Origin: Owenia fusiformis
Taxonomy: Eukaryota > Annelida > Polychaeta > Sabellida > Oweniidae
Direction of reading: 5' to 3'
Assembly: GCA_903813345.2 (NCBI GenBank)
Contig: CAIIXF020000004.1
Coordinates: 18,459,513-18,523,512, forward strand
Length of the DNA stretch: 64,000 bases
This document shows, piece by piece, positions 1-10,534 of this stretch. The notes under the pieces are model-generated. The model was not told the origin of the DNA and did not search any database. It worked only from the letters and a program-made list of their open reading frames with translations. The position numbers and the translations under genes were made by a program. Each line of letters opens with the position of its first letter. Position 1 is the first letter of the stretch.

Positions 1-2621
1 GCATTTATATAGAAGGTATAAGAAATTCTTTGAAGGATACATGCTGATAAAAGTCATGCTCATAGTAATTTGAGTAATGGCTGATGTTTGAATGTATTTT
101 TTTTATTCTCCAGCACTTCAAATTGCCTTGACATTTTATCCTTTATGTAACCCAATCCCAAAAGAGGGGTGTATAAATTCAAGAATCTGGCAAACTTCAT
201 TACGCTTTCATTTGGTTGGGTTAGTACAAAACATGGCATCGTGTCATGGCACAGGTACACCCTATGGCATAGGCCACAGCACCCCCTATGCCACACTGTA
301 GGCTCTAAAACACTATTTCGAGTAAAATTCGTGCATATTTATGCAGATTATGATTGCCTTTACTAATGTCTACCCTTCAAATCATTGTTCTTGAGCCTCT
401 TACTAAAGTTATATTATCTTTCTTGGCATAGTTTGCCATGAATGAACATTTGTCAATCTGAATCAAGTTACAAATGTATGTAGTACGTACGCAAGGATCC
501 ATCTCTCTGTGCCAAAAAACTTAAGTAAGAGGATCAAGAACAAAAATAATCTAAATAAATCTGAATCAGTATTCAAGAGCAAATGACACAGGGGCATCAT
601 AGCTCGGTGCCATGCCATGGCTCGGTGCCATGTTTTGTACTAATCCCATTTCATAAGCTTTCTTTATTTTTATTTTCGAATTAAAATACAAAATCACAAA
701 TTAAAAGGGTGTTTGTGATTCATTTCTGTAAATGTTAAGAATATAAAGAACAGGTCCATTTAACAGACTATTGGTCAACTTAGACTTTTTCCAAAAAACT
801 CATTCTTCCATTTACTTTTAAAACCGATTGCAAGTTGTAGATAAACCTTTTTTCTTGAGGTGTGCAATTTCAAAAAGTGGCATTAGTTTTCAGTTTCTTT
901 GAAAAATTGGCAGTAAGAACCCCTATCACAAGACTGTCTGAATATGGGTACACACTATGTTTACCATCAAAATAATATCAAAACTTATCATTACATAGAA
1001 TTTGTTATATGGAACATATGGCATACGAGCATTTGGAGTACAACATTAAAAAAATCAAGCTATGTATGAAGTTTACCAATGCAAATCTGGAAAACATTGT
1101 CATTTTTGTTCACTTTGTTATCAAGTTTTAGCATGGTGCTCATTTCCTTTCGTTGAAAATTTAACCATCAGCCCATTCTCCCACAAAAAAGATATTGAAA
1201 CTGTATAATGCAGATACTGTAAAGTAGCTTCTCTGCAAATATCATTGTTGTGGGAGTTTGGGCTCACCTCTAAAACTCAACTTTTGTGATGAAAATTAGG
1301 CTGACTGGTTTATGTTTTCAATATGGCTGCTAACCTGGGCAAACATGTACACTACATTACTGCATGTACAGATTAGGCCATTCAAAATTAATTATATGTT
1401 GGCATTCTGATGAAGGGCCTTATATGAAAAACTACAAAACCTTTATTTATTTAAAGGCTTTTATATATTATTTAATAGTGAAAATGCATTAACACATAGT
1501 GGAAAAGCAAGTAACACCTCTTGTTTCAGATGACCTTGTTAATGAAGACAATACTAAAGCTTATATACATGTAGTTTTTAATCAATTTTGGAACTCATTT
1601 CAATACAATATAATTCATGATCACAATACCCTCTGTCATTTATATGCATTACAAGTACAGAGTACATGGGAACATTTTGTGTTTGTAAGTGTTTATCTAA
1701 ACAGGGAATTAGTAGAAATTATTTTAGGCAATCTTTTGAGTGTCATGCCATTTATACATGATGCTGCCTTATATTTTATGATATATATTGAAATTCAAAT
1801 ATGGGAACTGTAAATTGGCAAATAACTTTAAAAACTAAGTCTCCATGCAATGGGCCCAATGGGCATCTACATTGGAAATGCCCATGTCATGGGCATTTAA
1901 AATAATAATCACATCCCAACTCTTAAAACATGCTTATATTAGGATACTGTTAGAGTCTCAAAAGGCAACAAGAACATTCATTTTTGAAACTAGAAAATTA
2001 AGTCCCTCCAAAAATGCCCATATGGGGATTTATTCTCAAGATTTTCATGTAATTGCCCTTGAGAATCTATCAAAAATATTTTTATTTCCATTCACATGTC
2101 TTGTTATCAGTCAAAATCAAAATTAAGCCAATTGCTTTCATTTCTTGTATTAGAAGCGGCAAAATTTTGACAATAGCATCTTTCAAAGTTGACCTTTAAA
2201 CCACCCTAATGTCAAGGTCAAATGTCTAAATTCTCAGAAATCACATTCTAAGTAATACGTCATACTTCCTCTTCAATTCCATGTCAATATATACTTGTTT
2301 TGTAGGGGGCTAAAAGAGGGGTTTACCGCCACCTGTCCTTTAAACTATACACATTTAGATGAAACAGTGTAAGAGGTGAAGATACACGGTGAGCCAATAA
2401 AGGTAACCGAAAAAATTATGCTAATAACTCAGTCATTCAGCATGGGTTTAAAATCATATTTGGCACAATTCAACCTTGTTCAAATTCAGTTCATTATACA
2501 TTTAATTCAATTATATTGCAGTTAAAAGTTACATAGGTCAATGCCTTGCGCAATATGCATAACAGGCTATAGCGTTTTGAAATGAATATATATCAAATTA
2601 ATTTAACTCATTGAGTGAGTT
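1..2621. other. Non-coding, no gene recognised
   Basis: No open frame here shows recognisable protein features. The one structure seen is a pair of inverted segments: about 220-250 (gttagtacaaaacatggca) and about 603-650, where the reverse complement (tgccatgttttgtactaat) recurs with extra copies of a 'ctcggtgccatg' motif. They flank about 350 bp and may be the ends of a decayed non-autonomous DNA element. The rest is low-complexity AT-rich sequence. Confidence 0.4.
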
Positions 2622-2650
2622 ATTCAATTCAATTCAATTCAATTCAATTT
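2622..2650. repeat. (ATTCA)n 3' tail microsatellite
   Basis: Five to six tandem copies of a 5-mer (attca on the plus strand; tgaat as the retrotransposon reads) sit at the 3' terminus of the minus-strand LINE. Its position directly after the 3'UTR marks the element end. Confidence 0.75.
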
Positions 2651-3988
2651 ATTTCCTTAATAATATAGTAAAATACAGTACAAATAAAAGGTTTAACAGG
2701 TGACATCATTTCTGATGTTTATACCCGTACATGTTAAAGCATAATATTACGAATATTAAGAGCAAGGTAAGGTCAAGGAATTATCAAACATATCAAGATT
2801 AAGTTTTGTCTAAGAGAAGATCGAAGAGGAAGTGTTGGTGGGGGAGGTGCATCACAGATATAAATATTTACAGGTTTAGTGTCCAGTACCCAGGCTTCCA
2901 GTTATATTTGTATATCATTTTTATAAAAAATACATGAATATGAAAAGTGTAAAATGAAATCATGTATACAAAGCCAAAATATGTTTCTTATATTTCGATT
3001 TAAGGCATTTACTCGACCTTGAATTTTTAATTTCTGAAGGGAGGCCATTCCAAATAAATGGTCCGGAAAATGAAAGCATCTTTCTTCCAAAGGATTCTGT
3101 TTTAAATTGGGGCAAGGCATAGTTGTATTTACCTCTTGTATCATACCTATGTAATTCAATATGCCTTGTAAATAAGTTAGGAAATATATCATGGATATTG
3201 TTTTCATTATTTTGCCACTTAAAGAAAAATTCAGCCACGTTGACTTTAAATATATCATGGATGGTTAGAATTCTTAATTCTTTAAATAATAGTGAACTAT
3301 GATCTCTATATCCACTGTGAGTAACTAATCTAGCAAATTTCTTTTGTATTAAATGAAGTGAATAAATTGAGGTGATATTGGCGTTTCCCCAAATGATATC
3401 ACTGTATGTTAAATAAGAATGAATTAGAGAATGATATATAGTCATGCAGGTTTTCCTATCTAGTAAGTGGTTAATCTTATACAAAATGCCAACTATTCTC
3501 GATATCTTCATTTTGACTTTACTAATATGGTCATTCCATGTAAGGTGTTGGTCAATGATCAATCCAAGAAAATTAGTATGTGTTACTTTTTCAATCTTTT
3601 TACCATCAATAAATATATCTAAATTTGTGGTATTTATCTTTTTTTGCTTAGAAGAAAATAATATGTATTTGGTTTTATCTATATTAAGAGAAAGTTTATT
3701 GGCTACAAGCCAATCTCTAATTTGATTAAGTTCAGTATTTAAAGTATCTTTAATTTCATTAAGGTTTTTTCCACTGATTAAAATATTCGTATCGTCGGCA
3801 AACAGAACAAAGAAGAAGTGTTGGAGAGGCCAGGCAGATATCATTAATATAAAGGATAAAAAATAGGGGCCCTAAAACAGATCCCTGTGGAACACCACAT
3901 TTGATAGTTTCAAAAGATGAACTTGTATTATGATATTTGGTACATTGTTTTCGATTTGTTAAATAACTCGAGACCCACCTAAGAGCAG

Positions 3989-5900
3989 AGGCCTCATTAT
4001 CATCTGGTCGCAAATAGTTGCGTTGCGTCTGCGATGCGATTGCGATCGCAATTCGTAACGCATGCGATGCGTGATATTATCAACTGAGCGCAATCGCAGA
4101 CGCAAAGCAATCGCAAAACAATTAAAACGTAGGCAAAGTTGCGATCGCAAGTCTAGAGTGTATTTCGGCGCGAAATTTAAAAGGACACTGGGGCTTGTTT
4201 TTGACATTGATTAATTGAAATTGATAGAAATCCAATAATTAATATGATTTGATTGGTCGGCATTCATTACACTTGTGCAAGATATAAGTGCGCCAAAATG
4301 CAAATCGATTTACATTGAACAGACGGTAGTCGAAGAAACATGTCGAGGGCAAGGAATTGGACAAATGATGAACAAGAATTATTAGTATCTCTCATTGAGA
4401 AGGATGCAAATATTCTTTTGGCACCACTTAGCTGTCAAATAACAATACAGTCACAGGATAGTTGCTGGGCAAGGGTAGCTGAAAAAATAAGTTCACTTGG
4501 TGTGGAAATGAGGACTAGAAAAAACGTTATGTAAGTCACACATCACTGAAAATAAATAACTGTTAAAACTTGAAGTTGTCATGTTACTGAAACTAACTGA
4601 AATAAAATGAACTTTTGGTCGTTGTTGTATGTATTCTACAATGCTTCTATCTAAAATCCGTCAACATAATTTTTCAACAGACAATGAAACGATAACAGCT
4701 AATGAGTTTTCTATTTGGTGGTGTATATTTTACATTTTATACACATGCAAGAAAATTGCAAGTTGTGGGTTCCATATCGATATATGTTTAAATATGTCTC
4801 GGAACAAAATATGAAACACGTCTTTTGCATTTTGATCAAAGCAAATCATGTTTGAATCAGGGTCGGGATGAAAATGTGAAAATCTACAATTTTGAGACGA
4901 ACTCTCATTTCAAATTGAAAATCTAACTCTTTCCGACGAGTCAACTTCAATGCGATGGGTGATGCTTGAACAACAGATACAGAGTACATGTCTATGTAAA
5001 AAATAAAATCGTGCTTTTTCATTTTTAAACTATTAAATAACAACTTAGTAATTTGCAGTGATATGCATTTATTCTATTATGTAGAATTAACAACGTTTCT
5101 ATTCATATTCAAACTCGATCAAATAAAATGTAATTTAATTTAATATTTAATCTATATCTGGGAACATGGTAGAGATCATTCAGAAAAACGAGCACCTCAA
5201 ATACTGTACAAAGATACCACAGGAGTTCAACCATTGTTTTAACAAATCCATGTTCCAATTCAGGAAGAAATGGAGCGACTTGCAAAGTTGGACAAAAGTG
5301 GCAGTTAACAGAAGGGTGACTGAACGATGTAGGTGAGGTACAAATACACTAGGAATACTCAGAACATTAGTGTAGTAGTGGCAAGATTAATTCACCAAAC
5401 AAGCTTTATTAGCTAGATAAATATTTAATTGGTGAAAATCCTATGCTCCAAAGAGCACGAAATATTGCAGGCACCAATCTAAGACGTATACAGTATGTGA
5501 TGCGTTCGCAATATTTAGAAACAAACGTGATTTTTAAGGATTTACAGGCTCAATTAAATGTATATTTTAATCATATTAAATAAATAAAATTGAACAATTT
5601 CTTCGATACTATTGATTAATACTTAACAGGTAGTGAAATGACCGATATAAAACACCACAAAATATCCATTAACATAGATAAAATAACGCTCAAAGATGAA
5701 CTAGATTTGCGATTTGATTTGCGACAGGGTAAACGTCGTCGCAACTTTTTGTTTAGTTGCGATCAGAAAATCGATAACTTTGCGTCAGACTTGCGATGCG
5801 ATGGAATGATAATAACATTTTTGGGAAATAGTTGCGTTGCGATATCTTGCGATGCGATTCGCATGCGATTTTGCGTTGCGACCAGATGATAATGAGGCCT
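3989..5900 (+). mobile_element. Harbinger-like DNA element with 3-bp CAG target duplication
   Basis: A 1912 bp insertion with terminal inverted repeats: it begins AGGCCTCATTATCATCTGG and ends in the reverse complement, CCAGATGATAATGAGGCCT. CAG flanks both sides (3986-3988 and 5901-5903). Removing the element plus one CAG rejoins the interrupted LINE frame at ...FRGP|ALRW..., the usual spacing of that RT motif, which supports a 3-bp duplication over an 8-bp one. PIF/Harbinger elements are known for 3-bp duplications (TWA or CWG). Just inside both ends are arrays of TGCGAT/ATCGCA motifs (about 4010-4160 and 5710-5885), plausible transposase-binding sites. It encodes a Myb/SANT-like fragment but no transposase that I can see, so it is probably non-autonomous. 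Confidence 0.85.
4340..5332 (+). CDS. Myb/SANT-like DNA-binding protein of Harbinger element, partial
   Basis: Exon 1 is 4340-4530 (ATG with A at -3) and exon 2 is 5264-5332. Donors are gtaagt and gtgagg, the acceptor is ccaattcag, and the phases match. The joined product begins SRARNWTNDEQELLVSLI, has a second tryptophan in CWARVAEKI, then crosses the junction into KKWSDLQSW followed by a basic helix. This regular Trp spacing over about 85 residues is a trihelix/SANT-like domain as carried by the Myb-like accessory protein of Harbinger elements, which helps bring transposase to the ends. No further exon with a stop was found before the element end, so the C-terminus is missing or unrecognised. 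Confidence 0.65.
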
Positions 5901-8077
5901 CAGGTCCCCTAAATCCATAAAATTCTAATTTTTGTAACAGTATGCTATGATCGATGGTATCAAATGCTTTTGAAAAATCCAAAAAGAGCCCAATGCTGAA
6001 TTCATTGCTATCAACAGATTTCTTAATTTTTTCAACAAATTGTAGAATTGCCATATTAGTAGATCTTTTTCTCTAAAGCCGTATTGATTTAAGTACAGAA
6101 TTCCAAATCTAACAATAAAATTACTCATCCGTGCATACATAAGTTTCTCTAGGATCTTTGAAAAAACAGGAAGAACTGATATAGGCCGATAATTAGTAAA
6201 TAAATTGAGTTCATCTTTTTTATGAATAGGGGTAACTTTAGCAATTTTTAGTTTATCTGGAAAAACACCCTTTAAGAATGAGTTATTGAATATATGTAAG
6301 AGAGGTTTAAGAAAATTATCGCTGCATTGCTTAATGATATTAGGTTTAAAGTCATCTACTCCAGCAGCCGAATATTTTAGTTGTTTAAATTCCCTGGGTA
6401 GTTCATTTGAGTCAATAGGATTTAAGAATATACTGGTTAACTGTGGGTTGAGATTTGTCATAAATTCTAAGGGTGTTTTATCTGAAGAGGGGATTTTTGA
6501 AGCAAGATTTTGACCAATTTCAGAAAAGAATAAGTTAAAATGATTTGCAATTTCCTGTTCATTTTGTATTTCTTTACCATTGTGCAAAAAAAGAAGTTAC
6601 ATTGCTAGAATTATGTTTTTTCCTTTTAAGTAAGTCATTAATTATTTCCCAATTGTCTTTAATACTCCCGGCAGCTGCTTGAAATTTTTGTCTATAAAAG
6701 TGTTTTTCAGAAGCATTTACAATTTTTCTAAGGATTTTGTCATCTGATTTGTAAGTGGTTTTGTTTGCATAAGATGGATTTCTTAAGTATCTTTTATAAA
6801 GTTTAGATTTTGTTTTAACAGATTTGATGATTCCTAAAGTTATCCAAGGTTTTGATACATCATTGAAAATTTTTATTTTCTTAGTTAAAAAAGGAAAGCA
6901 CTTTTCATATAAAGAACGGATGGTTGTGTCAAAAATATTGTAAGATTCATTAGGATCATTAATGGAGATTACATTATTCCAATCTGTGTTACTTAACATT
7001 GATTTAAATAAATTGATGCACTCCTTTTTGACTTTTCTGTATTTAATTAAGACTTTTTTAGCTTTTGGAAGTATTCCTTCATTGGTAGCATAGATGGGAA
7101 AATGATCTGATATATCGTAGATTAAAACACCACATAAATTAACTCTATTATCATTTGTAAATATGTTATCAATCAATGTTGCTGATGTTGAAGTTACACG
7201 TGTCGGTCTATAAATAAGTGGAGAGTGATTGTATGATTTCATAATTTCATAAAAGTTTTCTGTTTGAGCATGTTGTTCAATTTTAAAAAGGTCAATATTA
7301 AAATCACCCATGATATAAGAAATTTTCTTTTCTTTTGAAATAGTAGCCATATATATATCCAAATCTTCATTGAACTCTTCAATATTAACATTAGGAGGTT
7401 TATAAATAGCTGTAATTAAAATATTGCATGTATTTTCCATTATTAATTCCAAAGTGACAACATCACAACTATCATTATTAAAATTAAGATCATTTCTCTC
7501 AATAACAGTAAGGGATTTATGAACATAAAGACAAACACCTCCACCTTTGCTAGTCCTTGATTTAAAAAATCCATTGTATGTCAAATAATTCTGAAATCTA
7601 TGCTCGTCCTCATTAAAGAGCCATGTTTCTGATAATGCTATAACAGATACCTTTTTATCAAGAGATGCAATCAGGTTATCCAACTTCCACTGATTCTTTG
7701 ATAGACTTCTTATATTAGAATGGATAAGTGATATCTCAGTGGAATTATTTGAATTTAAAATATTATTTAATTTATTCAGTGATTTGTAGTTACATCTCTT
7801 AATAGAGGCATCTGTTGCGGAATCAAATTCAGGTGTATCTTCTTCTATTAAATCAATATCCATCGGATTAAAAATCTTATTTTCAAAATTGGGTAAAGCA
7901 TCTCCAAATGGTAGAAGTTCAAATAATTCATCACTATCAGATACTGTAAAAAAGGGAAAAAGAGACCAAGGCATGGACACCAAGTTGCTTGTTCTATCCA
8001 GTGTCAAATATATAAGTTATATTGATGCACCTTCCCCCAAAAGGTTTAAAATTCTTCCCAAACATTGGAAAGAATGA

Positions 8078-10534
8078 GTAAGTTAGGCCATCTGTCTGGC
8101 CTTGGAAGGAGATGAGAAAAAATGAGGTTATAGCAGGGGGTCGTAATATCAATAATATTATGCTATCTCAATTTAATGGTCATAAATCCACCCATGTTTA
8201 ATAATGTAAACAATAACACATAATTTGAAATTTACACATTTCATCCTAAAAGAATGAGCAGTAAAGATGACAAAGGCATGTCTGTACACATAGTATTGAT
8301 ATGTATATATTCATAAACATATTCTATTAGTATCAATAGCAAAAAAAGATCTAAGGCTAACTACATCAAGTGAACATAACATCAGTAGGTACACACCTCA
8401 TTTCATCCAAATAATGAAAATCAGTAAGTACCAATGAATTTTCGGTATGGTACTATGTGTATCCATTGCAGAATGTCAGTATGTAACAGTGAATATTCAG
8501 TATATCCACTGATGAACATCAGTAAGTATCAATAAGTATACTGTAAATATTCGTAGTAGAACATCAATATGTAAGAATGAGGCTCAGTATATCAATTGAT
8601 GGGCATCAGTAAGTACCGATAAATACCAAGTACATCCTCGCTCACTCAGAAGACTGAGTGTGCGAAGATGCACCAAGTAAGTATATTCACCGATGAACAT
8701 CAGTAAGTATTAATGAATGTTCGGTATATCCAGTGAAGCACATCAGTAAGTGCACTAAAGTACAGGGTGTTCAAAAAAAACGCAACCCAAAGAAATCGCT
8801 ATATCTTGGAAATTTTTTATCCAATTCAGATAAACCTGTGTGAAGTAATACCTCAACAGCATTCATTAACATAGTACTGCATATATGTAATAATATAAAA
8901 AGATAAACCTGACTACATTAGGTGAGGAACATCAGTACAGACCTTATTTCATCCAAATAATGAACATCAGTAAGTACCAATGAATGCTCGGTTTCTGCAG
9001 GGAAAAACATCAGTAAGTGCAGTGATATCCACAGGATTTATTCTAAAGTTGGTGCAAAATTCTCATTTACACAATTCAGACCAAAATTGGTCAAAATATG
9101 ACCATCTTTCATGATTTTTCTCATTTTTAAGTGGGTGCAAATAAACCTTCAGGTGCAAATAACTTTCAGGTGGGTGCAAGCATGTTTTCAAAATGTTAAA
9201 TGAATGCTGCGCTCATTTGCTTTAATGCTGGGGAGATCACTGAAGTATACAAAAGTAATATAAGAAGGCTGTATGAAGTAATACATCAACAATATTTATT
9301 GACACATTACCATAGGAGGAAAAATAAAATAAAAATGATAAGGCTAACTACATTGAATGAAAAACATCAGTAAGTCTGTAAGTACACACCTTAATTCATT
9401 CAAATGATGAGCATACTTACAAATGTCCCAACTGGTTGCCTAAACTTGATGGTGAAAAGTAAATCAGAATAAAATCGGCTAAAACCTTGTTCAACGTCCT
9501 TTTCTACTAAGTGTCATTGGTCTATCTATAATAGTCACGATTTTATGGTTATTTACAAAACATGGGCAAAACGCCGAAATGTGTCTCACTGAATGGACAT
9601 AAATCACCCCAGAGTTTTATCTTTGGGCCTATTTTCTACACTAACAACCCTTGAAACATTGAAACAAGAGATAAGAAGGAAGATAAGAGCCATAACACAA
9701 GATGTGTATGAGCGTGTTGTGTACAACTAAGCCCAAAACGTTCAAGTTGGTCTCCAGACATGACTCCCATATTTTGTGGCATGTTTTGTTAAATGGCCAT
9801 AAAATCGTAACCACTAGAGATAGACCATTAAAACTTGGTAGAACTAGAATGACAATATATTCACTGGGTCAAAAAGGATAAATCTGTTCAAATCCTGTAA
9901 ATGCTTACTTGTCTATTTAACCAATAAATGAGGTAAAATGCATTAAAATATACAAAATGGCATTTACACATAAATGAATTACTGTGCATTAATGGGGATT
10001 TATTAAACTAAGATTAATGTGGCTAATGTGTATGCGTATTTGTGGCGAAAATAAATAAGTTATATCATGGACTGAACGCATCAAACAAATAGTTGCATTT
10101 ACCATATTTATTTAAATACACAACATAACATTTATCAAAATCTATGCTAATATTCATTAATGCACTGATGAGCATTTACGGCACATCATTATCAACGTAT
10201 AGCTGATCAGATTACAAGTAGGTCACAGTAATAGTGTACACACAGTCGTATGGATATGAAGATTCAAAATAATGTCAGTTAAGATAGGGAGACTTGTTGA
10301 AGAACTTTAAATTTCATTTCTGAAAACGGTCACACACCGACTATCAACATGATTCTACGAAATACGATGATAGAAAGATTTGAGGAATGATGTATGCATA
10401 GAACTTATGTTCATCAGCTTTGTAAAAAGTAAGTATTTTACCATTTTACCATCTTCAGAATTTAAACTGTTCTATAAAAAGTCGATTGCAGTTTATTATT
10501 TTTTTCATGAAACGTTTTTGTAGGTACCTTAAAG
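8078..10534. repeat. Non-coding; degenerate 'aacatcagtaag' repeats
   Basis: From about 8376 to 9030 (with one outlier near 9365) the motif 'aacatcagtaagtaccaatgaat' recurs irregularly about every 40-90 bp with companions such as 'ggtatatccagtgatg', a decayed minisatellite. At 8763 the sequence 'acagggtgttcaaaaaaaacgc' resembles a mariner-type terminal repeat like those at 38917 and 55286, but no partner end is seen. At 9500-9560 and 9780-9830 two short inverted segments ('tggtctatctataatagtcacgattttatgg' and its imperfect complement) may bound another small element. No gene is seen. Confidence 0.5.

Larger units (their letters stand above)
2960..7974 (-). pseudogene. LINE ORF2 (endonuclease + reverse transcriptase), broken
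   Basis: The first ATG in frame is at 7974; an upstream TTG is not used. The piece 7974-6574 holds a complete-looking EEP endonuclease with HSNIRSL, ALSETW, GGGV, MGDFN and ISDHFPIY, so the catalytic Glu, Asp-x-Asn and Asp-His positions are all present. A shift in a poly-A/T run near 6590 moves the frame to 6587-5925 (start of RT: NYRPISVLPVFSKILEKLM, QYGF). A second shift near 6058 leads to [14 protein letters not shown] (6054-5904). After the Harbinger insertion the frame resumes at 3985-3810 with SYLTNR and GVPQGSVLGPLFF. A third shift near 3815 leads to LFADDTNI and the thumb/C-terminal region, ending at 2960. It is a dead copy. Confidence 0.85.
2622..8077 (-). mobile_element. Non-LTR retrotransposon, Jockey/CR1-L2-like, decayed and interrupted
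   Basis: Minus-strand LINE with an apurinic-type endonuclease (EEP) domain followed by reverse transcriptase. The 3' end is at 2622, where a short (ATTCA)n tail is found (2622-2650); simple-repeat tails are usual for CR1/L2/Jockey-type elements. The 5' limit is uncertain and put near 8077; no ORF1 was seen. The coding region is broken by frameshifts near 6590, 6058 and 3815, and by a 1.9 kb Harbinger-like insertion at 3989-5900. Without the insertion the element would be roughly 3.5 kb. Clade assignment comes from motif style only and is tentative. Confidence 0.85.

Noticed and set aside
3988-5903. 8-bp GAGGCCTC duplication suggesting a hAT element
   Set aside because: The 8-mer is a palindrome that is mostly part of the terminal repeats; using it would leave two or three extra codons in the RT motif, whereas the 3-bp CAG solution gives the normal spacing.
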